A stretch of 24,200 nt of DNA from Phallusia fumigata (GCA_008931825.1 QXVZ01024135.1:1-24200), one strand, 5' to 3'. Shown: positions 1 through 10,955, numbered from the stretch's first letter. The notes: generated by a model from the sequence alone, not told the origin. Program-made: numbers and translations.

Positions 1-1196
1 GACTGGGCTAGTCATCGTCAGTGTAGCAAAACACAACCCGCTGGCAAACAAAGCGGTGCCGAGCACAGGAATAGACGGCGATAGACCAACCGCAACCGCG
101 CAGCTCAACTCTCCTGTCATGGCAACCAGAAGGGACCGCTTCCGGCCAAAACTGCACACAAAGTGTTGGATTGATAATCTTTGCAAGTGCACCGGAATGA
201 ATAATTTAAAAACTTACCCGTCAGAAACAGAACCGCTAATGAGGCCTCCGATCATAAAGCCAGCCATCATAAGTGAAGTTAGAACGGGTTTGATCCATGC
301 TTTGTCACACACAAGGCTAAACTTCAAAAGAACGCAAAAGTTTTTGCAAATGTTTAGTACACCAAAAAATATTTCAGCTAAATCAATGTCTGTGTTGATC
401 AAGCGGTATATGGGAAAATTTATGACGTCGTGCAGTTATTTCTGACTTTCTTTGACGTCATTCAAGGGTTCAAAGTGTGCTTTACGATCAGTCGGCAACT
501 CACCTCTGTGACAGCAGTTGTGGCACCCAGGTGCAAGTCATACATCCATCCGTCGGCGCACGAATGCAAGGTCAAGTTGTCTTCTGTCAAACAAACAAGT
601 GATTTAGTGCACTATACGTATAACACTTGGTACATCATATTCGTACGCTGTGGTGATGGCCCAATGACGACTAATTCAGTTTGTTTATACAAGCTGAATA
701 TGTGCTATTGCGACATGACTCTTTGACTACCAGGGGTGTTTTTTCGATTATAGCCATTATTTAATTTACTGCTCTCTGAACGGGTGTTGTGTTGGTCGTA
801 AAGGGCTGCTGTTGCATAATTCACGCACCTGTTAGGTTTTTCCACTGGTGACATTTCATGGTATCGTCGCTGGGATATCTCGCAGTGGCAATCAACTGAC
901 TGTACAGAAAAAGACTTGTCGAGCACAGTTGCGTGAAGCTGAACCCATTATTTACCCACTAAATGTTAAATGCGTTAACACGACAAGGACAACACTGAAC
1001 GGTACCACATTACTTACATTGAACTTTGAGCTTCTTGAACAGTTAGGTTACTCACTAACTTGCACCAATGGTTGGGGGTGAACAACATGAATACCGGGCT
1101 CATGAAATACGTTGATGAAGCCAATCGACACATTATTAGAATTACAGCCATATAGGGCTTGTACTGACTGGCGGGCATTTCATCCTCCACATTCAT
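1..1196 (-). CDS. SLC22-type organic ion transporter, 5' exons only (runs off left edge)
   Basis: Likely a plasma-membrane organic cation/anion/zwitterion transporter of the SLC22 branch of the major facilitator superfamily. Exons on the minus strand are 1196-1018, 878-829, 583-504, 321-218 and 151-1. Intron phases 2, 1, 0, 2 all join cleanly. The start is the ATG at 1196. TM1 (about residues 16-38) is followed by TPNHWCKL. An extracellular loop carries NLT sites and the family motif CADGWMYD, then EFSLVCDKAW and TM2 with AGFMIGGLISG. The MFS loop motif SDGFGRKRS follows, then TM3 and part of TM4. About 188 residues are present; the family is usually about 550, so roughly two thirds lies left of the window. 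The next gene on the same strand is a paralogue with the same exon phases, which implies tandem duplication. Substrate cannot be told from sequence. The 50-bp second exon is the least certain, but it restores frame exactly. Confidence 0.88.
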
Positions 1197-1955
1197 ATTC
1201 TACGTTGCTCTGTATCTGCAAAACAAGCACGCGCTGTAACTACATGAGCATGTGCAACTGCTGATGAGTATCATCGTACGCATTTCCGCACAGCCTGGTG
1301 GTAAAGGCGCCTGCTGCCTGCGACTGGCAAAACTGCACGAAGTAGGTTAAAATTGCTCCGCATAAGCTCTAGTGAGAAAACAGTTTACAAATTGGTCTAA
1401 ACTCTAAACACCGCACAGAAGATAAACGCCTAAAAACCAAACCACGAACAAGTATTCTACGTGTAAGTAACGCAGCAATAACCTCAGACCTATGTACCCG
1501 CAACTTAAACTCGACCGCATTGGCCTGGCGCCGCTTAATAGCCGCAACTGTACGTTTTTCACTCCGTTTTGCTTCTGGCGCTGGCAATCCTTTCTTTTTT
1601 ACTCAGTCGGTGTCTTCAACTCAGCATTTCAACAAGACCCAGCTCTTTTTCGTCGTGTCTTTCGGTTAGTTGTTGACAGATAAAAAAGGAAAGCGTCTTC
1701 TACTGGGGAAACAAACTATGTAGACTATGGAACTATAACTATGGAAAAAACGGAGACAGAGTAAACATTGATCAAAAACTTGTCTGCAATAAAATCATTT
1801 ATACACAGGCAATAAGTTAACAGCGCTGGTCGTTTTTAGCGTTCAAAGCTGTGTGCATAATCTAGTTTGACTGCAATAGCAAAACATTGTAAAGTAAAAG
1901 TTTATTTGTTTTCGTGAATGTAAATTGTTTAAGAGCACCAGCAAGTCAATGTGAC
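1197..1955. other. intergenic region upstream of the first SLC22 gene
   Basis: This stretch precedes the first SLC22 start codon and probably holds its promoter. I see no TATA box or other promoter element that I can assign with confidence. Around 1369-1690 both strands carry short open frames with relatively many CpGs. One minus-strand frame is rich in Lys, Arg and Ala, but it has no recognisable domain and no convincing splice context. Confidence 0.4.
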
Positions 1956-2066
1956 ATGGCCTGGACCAATGTTGATCCAATGAGAGAATATCTTCGCGGT
2001 TTGAATCGAGACCTTCTGAGTGACAGCGCTGGGCCTCAGGCTCCAGCAGAAAAAAAGGCTACGTAA
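1956..2066 (+). CDS. possible small protein or first coding exon, unrecognised
   Basis: A 36-codon open frame starts MAWTNVDPMREYLRG and ends APAEKKAT before TAA. The ATG sits in a good context (gacATGG). The composition is mixed and acidic/basic, with no low complexity, which looks more coding-like than the AT-rich surroundings. The last codons overlap a possible weak splice donor (AC|GTAAAT), so this could be the first exon of a longer plus-strand gene. I could not find matching downstream exons. I recognise no family. The segment also has a loose resemblance to tRNA-type A and B boxes (TGGCCTGGACC and GGTTTGAATCG, about 40 bp apart), so a SINE fragment is an alternative. Chance is also possible at this length. 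Confidence 0.25.
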   Translation: MAWTNVDPMREYLRGLNRDLLSDSAGPQAPAEKKAT

Positions 2067-2617
2067 ATTTAAACGTATCTTTTGTTGATGCAAAGGTAGC
2101 ACCTATATTAATTCGGTTTTACAGTTTCATAACAGTTTTGCATCGCCATAGTTAGCGCTATATCTTAACTGGTCCTTTGCAATATATTGAACCTGTCATA
2201 CTGAACATATAATAATGCTAATAATCCCTGCATTACCTTTGTCCCCATAAAGTCAGTGCCAGGTCAACAGTAAGAGGTTCGAACTACCAGAATCAACGTC
2301 CTGTGCTAGGTTATTGAAGTTATGCGTTTTCCTTTTAAGAACTGCACCTGATTCGCATAGCCTAATTGGCCTGCATGAGCGAACAAATCCACCTTTTACA
2401 GTTTTGTTTGGTAATGAATTGTGATGCACAAGCACCTGTTAACAGCTGTTGTATACGTTTTTGGCAGCTTTTAAGCAGATTAGTTTAAGTTCAAACAGTT
2501 TAATACCTTCCGGATTACCAACAGCGCAATACCCGCCGAATGCCCGCGTTCAGTTTTTGTAACTATACGCTTAGTTGACGCGGTCGAGTGCCGTCTGTTT
2601 AACTCTCAGTAAAGGAC

Positions 2618-2906
2618 CAGAGGTGGGCAAACTGCGGTTCACTGACATGTTTTTTGTGGTAGCATCCTAAAATAATAAAGCTTTGTTACCTTATATTTGA
2701 AGTTTGTTTCATTTATTAATGCTATACCCACTGTGGTGTAACATTGCAGTGCGAAAGGTTCAAAGCGTAACGATTTTCCTGCAGTAGCAAAAGCTTCAAA
2801 AAGCGCAGTCTGTATAAACGTTGCTTCATAGATAGAAGCGCGCGGCTCGCTATTGTTTGTGGTTTTTCGCAACCGACTCTTCCATTGAACAAGTTGGCCC
2901 ACCCCG
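2618..2906. mobile_element. possible degenerate hAT-type MITE
   Basis: The left end begins CAGAGGTGGGCAAACT and the right end, read inward, begins CCGGGGTGGGCCAACT. They match at 13 of 16 positions, typical of hAT terminal inverted repeats of the C-A-G-x-G-G-T-G-G type. The candidate is about 289 bp with no transposase. I could not find a clean 8-bp target duplication: the left flank is taaaggac and the right flank begins aattaaaagg. This may be an old copy or a chance pairing of two ends. Confidence 0.35.
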
Positions 2907-3635
2907 GAATTAAAAGGTTAATAGCAGTCGGCTTTTACGAAATCATAGATCCTCCGAACAAATTTTTACCTAACTGCTGGCAATGACGGCATAATAAAAT
3001 AATCGCAAAAAAGAGAAATTTCGTTTCGACATCTATTGGTAACTATAATATATACCTAAATTTTCACTTTTTAGGCTTGTGGTCTGATATCTGTTCGTTT
3101 AAATTAAACAAAGTTACTGTCACAAGTTTTAATTTCTAAAAAAATGATTTTTTTAAAACATATGTGCTAAACCGTTGTTTGAAATGTGGGTCTCTCGCAA
3201 ACAAAGTTACAAAGCAATGACTCGGTCTGAGCGGGTTTTATGGACGTCTAAATTTGCTATTAGCACGCAATGTCAGGAGGTTGAACTTAAATCATGGACA
3301 TGCATCGGTCAATATTTTAAACAAATTTCGCTAATCAAGTCACAAGTCGAGTCCAAGTTATCAATACAAATGGTAGGTAAATTTCTAGAAGCGAGAGTAC
3401 ATTTTTATCGGATGCATTTGCGCATAAATGTAACTGTGAAAGCAGTGAAACCTGGAATAAATTTGTGCCCATGTGAACAGAAGGTATTTGAGAGTGAAAT
3501 TTTACCCGGAAAGTGACTTCAGTAAATTGCATAAATTCCCTCGGAAGTCTATTTTGAAATTAGTTGCTAATTGTGTAAGTTTAAACGTCATGTCGAAAAA
3601 TGTCTCGCCACATGCCACATTCATTTCACACAAGG

Positions 3636-3655
3636 CCCCGGGTTGGGCACCCCTG
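3636..3655 (-). repeat. hAT-like transposon terminus fragment
   Basis: Read on the minus strand this begins CAGGGGTGCCCAACC, a common terminus pattern of non-autonomous hAT elements. No partner terminus and no repeat of the flanking 8 bp (cgctagaa) were found nearby, so only one end is supported and the element boundary on the other side is unknown. Confidence 0.3.
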
Positions 3656-5018
3656 CGCTAGAATATGTCCGAAATCAAGTGAATACACCTCATGGCAAGC
3701 AAGTGAGTATTACACAGGATTTATGGGGTACTAAACATAAAACTAATGGATAGCACACAAAAAACTAATGGCGTATAGGTTGCGACAGAAAACGGGTATA
3801 AATTTGTGTGAACAACTCCACATTCATTTTTGTGTCATAAACCACAGGTACTCCTTAAGAACGCAAAAAATTAAACCGCTTGCTCAAGTTTTGGTCCTCA
3901 AGTTTTGCTCGTTACACTGGAGGTTATCAAAATGTTTTACAAGAAAAAAAATAAAATACCCTTGCAATTAAGGAACTTTGACAACAGCCGAGGCCACTAA
4001 AGAGCTTGGTTTGCGTTCAAATCCAAAGAATGACTTCTGTGTGCGAACGGCAAATATTTGGTTAACCACTTGTTTGGCGCCTTTAACAGGCCTTTGTAAT
4101 AATCTTTAATTTTGGCAATTACCTAATTTTCATTTTTATACCGTTTGACCGTGCTATTTTTTAATACCCTTTTCGCCTGGTTTTATTTTTCAATTTACAA
4201 ATACAATACGAGGGATTCTTCCAAATATTAAAATACACAAAGGAATAAACACCATTTACAGCTGTCTGTTTCGTCTCTTGCAGATAACATAACGTTATAT
4301 CCGATTTAAATCTGAAAACTTGACTGCGTTACAGATTTAAAACATGTGCTGTGTTTGGAAATTGTCCTATTGGCCAACAATTCAAAATTGTACTGTCGTA
4401 TGCTTGTAAAACATACCAAGGTCTAGCACTACCGCGAGTGTAATCGACATTGCAATGAGCATCGAATGCTAGTGGGTGAATAACAACTGCATCTTGGTTT
4501 TATAGATATTAGGTTTTGTCTGCTAACAACACATTTCTTCACGCCAAGGCGACAGTTTAAGCTTACCGCTGCAGGCGTCTGCCTTGCTCTATCAAGTCAA
4601 CCTATACTGATGCATCGTATCTAAACAAAAGGCAGCCTAATGTTTGGGCAGAATCCCACAACAGCTCTTAGACTTTTAAAGTCACACATACATCATATCA
4701 TCGAAGCAAGTTACTGTTCAGACACGAAAGTTTTCGGTTAAGGTTACAACAATTATAAAAAAGTTTGCATGTATACAGAAAGTTTGCAACACATAAAAAA
4801 CACCAAGCAGACTGCAAGTTGTCACAATCCTAAACGAACAGTGGCGTAGTGCTGCAGGAGCGAGTCAGAGATTCGCTCCATCACCTCTACAAGTAAATGA
4901 TGAGTCATTGGGGCAGAGGAAAATAAAAGAATAGGTAGGCATGTGCAGAGAGCTCCGCTGCCTATAAAATTGCCACTAAACCCCTGTGAACGAGTTCAGT
5001 TTTATCAAGGGTTACATA

Positions 5019-5045
5019 TTAACCACTAAAGAACTTGGTGGTTAA
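5019..5045. repeat. short inverted repeat
   Basis: TTAACCAC and GTGGTTAA form 8-bp arms around an 11-bp loop. The middle 17 bases (CCACTAAAGAACTTGGT) recur with one mismatch at 3994-4010. It could be a small dispersed repeat unit or a transposon fragment; function is unknown. Confidence 0.3.
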
Positions 5046-5437
5046 AGCACACAACACAGTTTTCATAGGCAGACAGTCATCGTGCTTGGCTGGAAGCGAC
5101 GCAAAAGGTAAAAAAAATTACCACTAGTCCATGTTTAAGCTGGGTTACCGAGTACATCTGTTACAAAGCCTTCGATTGTTCACAGCCAGATGTAAACCAG
5201 CTAGCGGCTGCATCCGTTTGAAAAAGGTTCTAGCAACGCAAAGCGAAATGAATATTTTGCATTTAGAAAGTGGACATAAAAAGCGTTTCAAACCAGTGTC
5301 ATTTTTTAATAGTGTCTGCTTGTCCTCAAAGTATCAACAAGCATAAAGAAACAAAACAACTGCCAACATCGACCAATATACAATCATAAATGGCCAAGTT
5401 CAGACTTATATAAGATACTCTTTTTCACACTCTACAC

Positions 5438-5475
5438 CCGAGGTCGGCAACCTTTGGCACGGTTGGCACGCGGGG
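5438..5475 (+). repeat. hAT-like transposon left-terminus fragment
   Basis: The sequence cccGAGGTCGGCAACCTTTGGCACG is followed by a second TTGGCACG subterminal unit. This resembles the terminus plus subterminal repeat layout of hAT elements and is similar in style to the complete MITE at 9305. No inverted partner was found, so the element is incomplete or its far end has decayed. Confidence 0.35.
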
Positions 5476-5896
5476 CAATTTTCATGACTCGCCAAGTGAT
5501 TTACGAGTTCATAATTGTGCAAAACAAAGATGCCTAAACAAAAACCTTTAAGATTAACAAGCGCTACCACCAACCGAATAAGCATCGCGGAGGCTTGCTT
5601 AGTGTTTGGCGCAAACAAACATACAACAACAAACACAAACCTATTTTTGTTAACGTAACGACCAAATCAACGTATGCTTTTTGACGCAATGACTAGCGAA
5701 AACTTGTGCACAGAATACGCATTAAACAGACTTAGTGTCAACATTTTGAGATATTGCGACAGCTTCCGTAATTTCATTTCTATCTTCTCTTGCACCTTTT
5801 CGACAGTAGGATTTCGGTCGGTACCTGAAAAACCGCAAAAGTCGACCAGTTTAGGTGACCTGTCATAAAAATGAGATCCAACTTCAACTGAAACAC

Positions 5897-8800
5897 TTAC
5901 TTTTCTTGCTCTCTAGCGTCCTCTAGCGTGACGGGCAGCTCAAGTCCTTTGGTTTCAGGTAAAAAATAAACAGCACATGCAGCTATCACGCAGCTCACCC
6001 CCATCACAATGTATGGCACAGAAAAGTGAATAATTTCGCCTGAAAGTGGAAATTTGATGCGGCGTTGATTTGGACTTGACTCGGATGTTTAATTTGAGTT
6101 GAGTTGAGTTTGTTTCGCTCGGGGAAAGAAATAATAGCGACCCAATTGCACTACAACAATCACCAAGCCGGAAATAGCTGCGCAACGTTGAGACGTTGTA
6201 AGGCGCGAAAAAAATGGAGGGCACAATTGGTGAATCAAGGTGGAACGCGCTGCAGATACACCGTCATTACAGCCGAGGGGGCTCCTATACTGCCACTCGT
6301 TCTAGGGAAAGACGAGGAAATTTGACAAGGAATTATTTTGGTCTAGCAATGAGACTAATTACGTGCTTGAAGACAAAATTAAATTCAACCGAATTCAAAC
6401 GTTCGTGTGGTTTCATAGTTATGACACCTGCATTTTCATTGCAATATTTTCATTAAGGTGACAATTTTAAAAATGTAGTTCAAAACTGTTTGATTATCAT
6501 GCGAAAAGCTCTGCGATGAAAAACCCTGAGCATACCGAGATACAGAAGGTACGGAACAAGAATTCCGCCGATCCTCGCAAAGAAAGATGAAGCACCATAA
6601 GCCTGGTTACGCAGCAATGTGGGGAAAAAGTCACCCGTGAAGAGATACATGATGACGAACGAAGCGGTGATAAAGAATTTGCCGATCAAAGCACAAATTG
6701 TTTCGGAAGACTCACTAACTGAAACACATTAATTTGGATCAAGAATTTAAAAATTTAGCGGACATAGATCAGATAGGACCACTTTAATAACAGATAATCA
6801 CCGAATGTTTCAATGTTGACGTCATACACCAAATTAATAATTGAATGGTCTGTTAGTAGGTTTGTACCTGATTTGAAAAGCGGTGTCACCAGCATACAAA
6901 CTCCGCATGCAAAAGTTGCACCAACGTATATTCTCCTACAGCCAACTCGACGCACAAGGAGAAAGCAAATGATATAACAGGGAACTTCGACAAGGGCCGA
7001 AAGAAAACAATTAAGATACCGGTTGCCAGCAAGTCGGTTTGCGTTTAAGTATAAACCGTAGTACGACATCGAAACAGCAAAACTGAAAAACATACAGTGT
7101 TATATTTACACGTGTAAATTACTGTAGTGTAAGGGATTTATGTTAGGGTACGTTCAAACACCGTCGTTGTGCAAATATTTGAGATTAAACCACTCTGACG
7201 CATTTCTTACAATGTCCACAAACTTTTGCTTTGATTATCCCGGAAACAACGGGTAGCTTTCCATTCGCATATAAATGTTAACTATTCGGACATGTTGTCT
7301 CGCTTTAGTGAACCAAACCACATTCATGTACATACAAGCTTTACATGTTAGAGGATCTTTAACAACAAAACATTTGTTTGTTGATGTATGAAACCTATAC
7401 AATTATACGGTCCGGATTTGGTGCCTTCGCAGACCTAGAGTTCAGTAGGCACAAAAGTGCTGTTCGCAACCGTAAAAAAATATGTGACATTGTAACCGAC
7501 ATCGTCGATAGTTACTCGTTGCTAGACAGTATGTTATATCCTGGTTGATGATTAGGCCACTTACAGACTAATTGATAAAATAATCAGCCTCCTTCGTAAA
7601 AATGGCACTTTAAACAAATCAAAATAGCTGAGTTTTGTTGTAACCTCAGCATCATTTTCAACCTCGTCTGCGGGTGACTTGGATTCCTGCTAAAAATACA
7701 AATGAGACCTTTTGTGCCAACGTTAAGCCAGGAACAGCGCGCGTTAAGAATAGTCTGGTTTGAAAAGATACGAGACACTGGAGTTTAACACTGCTTGTAC
7801 GTACCTCCTTCGACGCTAAACGGGAGATTAATGCTTCAGCATTTTCTAGTTCTACACCGTTGATTCGTGCCAACGTTTTAATTAACTTTTGTGCTTGCTG
7901 AGTGTTTTTGGCTTGTAGAGTCCAGATCACGGATTCCTCTACGAAGCTAGAATAAACATAAAAGAGAAAAGACAATAATCAATGAAAAACCATATTAAAT
8001 TTTATTGGCATCTAAAAAGTAATTTTTTACAATTAGGATTGACCTCAGTTTCTATTCTTTGCCTGAAACAGTCAAATAAGAAAATATACATATTCATTTT
8101 AAGGTAGGATAAAACAGTAGACAGACACTTACAACAGAACGAAGGGAAGCAGTATCACAAGTTCCAAGGACATCGCGGTGAGCATCCATCGCCAATTCGG
8201 TATGAGATAAGCCATCAACGGCATTATCATGTTGCCGAATGTAGAGCAAAAAATTACGACTAAACTAAGTTTTTTTCGATACTTCATAGGAGTCGATTCG
8301 TTAACTGTTAAACAATAAATGTTCGATTACCACTACCAGTTTTACCCATATATCCTTGATGTTGATCGACTATATCATAAATCCATCATAAAATCTCAAA
8401 AATCTGATAATCTTAATGTTATCTTGATATTCACTGTAATGTTTTGTCTCATTGTTGTTATCATTGTAGCCTATACAGTTCTTGTTGTTTGTATGATGCA
8501 ATGGGTATCCGTTTTGTGCTGCTCGATTTCATAACGATTTGGACAAATTTCATCACTGATACTCACTGAATACAATACTTGTTGAAGCACGCATTATAGC
8601 CGACATGCCGATAATCAACATTCCAATGTGAACCCCGACAGTCACTGGTGTCCAGGCCATGCCCAGGGAAGCGATAGTTATAAGAACCGCACTTAAAACC
8701 AATGTCTTCTTGCGTCCATACCTATCATACGAACAAACATTTTTTTGAGCGCCTATCACCACAAAATTTGTAAGACACTCTAACCTGTCCGACAGAAATC

Positions 8801-10145
8801 CTCCCAAAATGGAACCAACCATAAAACCAACAAGAAGCATCGATTGTGTTAAAGGGACTGTCCAAGAGAAATCGCACACCAGGTCGAACTAAAACAAAAT
8901 GTCAAGTGTAAGGCGCTGGTTGGTTGTCATTCCTTTGGGCTTTATTCCAAGTGACATTTTTCTTAGCCAAAAACAATGCATTTGCAATTAACAAATGGTC
9001 ACACAGCAATTTAGCTGCTTAAGCGAGGTTGCTACTGCTGTCCCCCCCAAAAAAATATACAACATGTAGTCAAAGTTTTGCATAAACTGTAACCAAAAGA
9101 ATTGTTCGAAAAAAATGTTTGGAACAGGTGTGAACAGGTTCGTGTTACCTCCATAACCGCTGAGACTTCCCCTTGTTCAACGTTGTATGACCACCCATCG
9201 TTGCAAGATATTAGCGACTGGTCTGTGAAGTGGATTTGTAGTGGTATGAGCGTCTTTTTCTTATGAATGGTTGACGTAATTGTTTAATGTTACACAATGT
9301 AGACCAGTGGTCGGCAAACTTTTTTTACGAAGGCCCAAATTCTCCATTTTTTCTTATCCGGAGGCCCACACAGCATGAAACGTTCAGTACACGCTAAAAT
9401 ACGAGATAACTGAACAAGTTTGTTCTACAAAATATGTTTTTGAAATGTCTCCTAATATTAACAAACCTTTTGTGTGCATAAAACAACTTTTTTATTTATT
9501 TGAATTCACCAACAAATGTGTCATGTTAAATAATCAACGGTTACATATGGGTCATGGTGCACGACTCGTTTTGGCGCCAGGGTTCAGCTCCCATATACCA
9601 CGCGGCCCACAAAAGTAAGGTTTGCGCGGCCCACTAAAAAGTTGTGTGGGGCCCACAGTTGGGCCGCGGCCCATAGTTTGCCGACCACTGATGTAGACAA
9701 AGTAGTTTAGGCTACATGCAGGGTAATTTGACTTATTCGACCTACTTACTTGTCGTGCTTCTTGTGAAGTTGTTAAACCGATTACACCTATTCCAAAGAT
9801 GCTGACCGTCCTGGTTGCTTTCCCACGGTATGTAAGCATGAATTTGGCTAAAAGTTGAGTTGACTGACGAGTTTCTGTAAATCATTGCAGATAAACCAAA
9901 GGCACGAAAACAGTTCCATCAAAACAATAAAAGCTATACCCTGAAGACAGAGGCACTTCAAATACACTATTCAGCTCTTGAAGGTCGTTAATCCAGCAAC
10001 GGTGTTCAGGCACGTAAGATACAAAAAGCGTCACCATTGTGAAGGACGACATGACCATATTTATGAAACCCAATATGACTGCCAACCTTCGCTGGTAGGT
10101 TCCAAAACCACCCAAATGCTTTGTTACCTCACTTTGCATTGACAT
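5897..10145 (-). CDS. SLC22-type organic ion transporter, complete, 11 exons
   Basis: Likely a plasma-membrane organic ion uniporter or exchanger of the SLC22 family (MFS, 12 TM). Exons on the minus strand: 10145-9940, 9847-9750, 9222-9149, 8888-8785, 8721-8567, 8304-8133, 7946-7805, 7686-7565 (or from 7689), 7082-6868, 6718-6536, 6039-5897. They give 1614 nt, 537 aa, close to the family's usual 550. Visible motifs: TM1 then VPEHRCW; extracellular CNDGWSYN; FDLVCDFSW at about 127-135; LSDRYGRKK near 158-165; the central cytoplasmic region with DLFKVPFLRRR; FPTLLRNQAYGASSFFARIG in the TM10-11 region; and LPETKGLELP near 517. The usual ESPRWL motif is replaced by EESVIW (273-278). Exon phases match the paralogue at 1-1196. 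The stop (EK-TAA) overlaps a perfect donor (AA|GTAAGT), so a further spliced tail is possible. Substrate is unknown. Confidence 0.92.
9297..9698. mobile_element. complete non-autonomous hAT-type MITE with 8-bp target duplication
   Basis: The element spans 9305-9690 (386 bp) with perfect 16-bp terminal inverted repeats, CAGTGGTCGGCAAACT. It is flanked on both sides by the 8-bp target duplication ATGTAGAC (9297-9304 and 9691-9698). Eight-base duplications and CAG-type ends are hallmarks of hAT transposons. Subterminal GGCCCA/GCGGCCCAC units are repeated near both ends (GGCCCA after 9330 and at 9361; GCGGCCCAC units from about 9600 on), as expected for transposase binding arrays. No transposase frame is present, so it depended on an autonomous partner. 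It lies in intron 2 of the complete SLC22 gene. The intact ends and duplication suggest fairly recent insertion. Confidence 0.93.
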
Positions 10146-10796
10146 GGTGCGTCGACAAAACTGCCTCCTGTTCTGTAGTAGCTCGATTCAACAGACTGTT
10201 TTGTTCTAGTCGACAAATTCGATATTTAGCAGCCTGCAGTCATTTACAATCTGCTATACATGCAGCGTCAGCAATCGATTGAACATTAACGCCTTTTGGC
10301 CATCAAAGTAATTAAAGGCAGATTGCGGCCCTTTACATTAAACATTCAATATTTGCCATGTATGTTTGCGATGTACCGCTTCACGGTAGGAACACATATG
10401 ACTTGATCAGATGTGGCAGCTTGGTAGCCTTCTTTTCCAGACACGTAATAAACACCGATCGAAAGAAAACAGGCCACTGTAATGGAGTGCCTTTTTCATT
10501 GTGAGACCGACATGAACGAACAAGGGAAATAAGCATTCAGCTAAATGCGCCCAGTTCGCTTCTGAATTGTTGCATTTTTGATGTTACTGTGTGGTCCATT
10601 TCATGTAAATAATGTATTGATATTGATAAAAGATAACATCGTTTAATGATGCGACGAGTCGACTTTTGCCCTTGTTGTCCCGCAACCTGCTGACAGCGGG
10701 GCAACAGTATGGGATTTTTGATTATTATATATCGACATGAAATCCTACAAGCAGGGACTGCGTCACTACAGGCTTGCAGTAATTTAATGCCAGGCG

Positions 10797-10955
10797 TCAA
10801 TTTCCTTGACTTCTGTCAGTGTTTTGGTGACGAACTGATTCTGATGTTTCTGATTTAGCTATAGCACAGTTTTCCTCTACTTTTTGTCTAACGTTTTGAT
10901 AAATCTCGTTAGCCTCTTTGTCATCTCGTGAAAGCATAATTCCATTATATGGGCC
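10797..10955 (-). CDS. possible orphan terminal exon or small ORF, unrecognised
   Basis: A 52-codon open frame closed by TGA. It reads GPYNGIMLSRDDKEANEI at its start, continues as a charged, helix-prone, Glu/Lys/Gln-rich stretch, and ends DRSQGN. An in-frame stop lies just upstream, next to a possible acceptor (ATAAG|GC). It could therefore be the last exon of a minus-strand gene, or a 46-aa protein from the internal ATG at 10937. Charged tails like this are common at the C-termini of transporters, but no upstream exons connect to it, and the SLC43-like gene beyond it has its own stop. The acceptor has a poor pyrimidine tract. Chance or a decayed gene remnant is possible. Confidence 0.22.
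   Translation of the reverse strand, partial: GPYNGIMLSRDDKEANEIYQNVRQKVEENCAIAKSETSESVRHQNTDRSQGN

Larger units (their letters stand above)
2067..5896. other. gene-poor intergenic stretch with transposon debris
   Basis: About 3.8 kb between the small ORF at 1956 and the 3' end of the second SLC22 gene. The open frames here are short, AT-biased and without recognisable domains. I treat the longest, 113 codons from 3175, as non-coding because it lacks family resemblance and exon context. Recognisable content is limited to hAT-like terminus fragments near 2618, 3655 and 5438, listed separately, and a short inverted repeat at 5019-5045. Confidence 0.5.

Noticed and set aside
1369-1587. Minus-strand Lys/Arg/Ala-rich frame upstream of the first SLC22 gene
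   Set aside because: The plus strand is open over the same bases, as expected in CpG-richer DNA; no family resemblance and an upstream in-frame stop.
2265-2300. GGTTCGAAC sequence resembling a tRNA B box
   Set aside because: No matching A box or cloverleaf stems could be drawn around it.
3175-3516. 113-codon open frame on the plus strand
   Set aside because: No recognisable domain, AT-biased content, no splice or promoter context; it sits in transposon-rich intergenic DNA.
3636-3655. Pairing of the terminus at 3655 with the one at 2618 as a single 1-kb element
   Set aside because: The ends agree at only about 15 of 20 positions, and the flanking 8-mers (taaaggac and cgctagaa) are unrelated, so no target duplication supports it.
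4845-4900. GTGGCGTAGTGCTGCAGGAGCG as a tRNA-type SINE head
   Set aside because: Only a short resemblance; no B box at the right spacing and no tail or flanking duplication.
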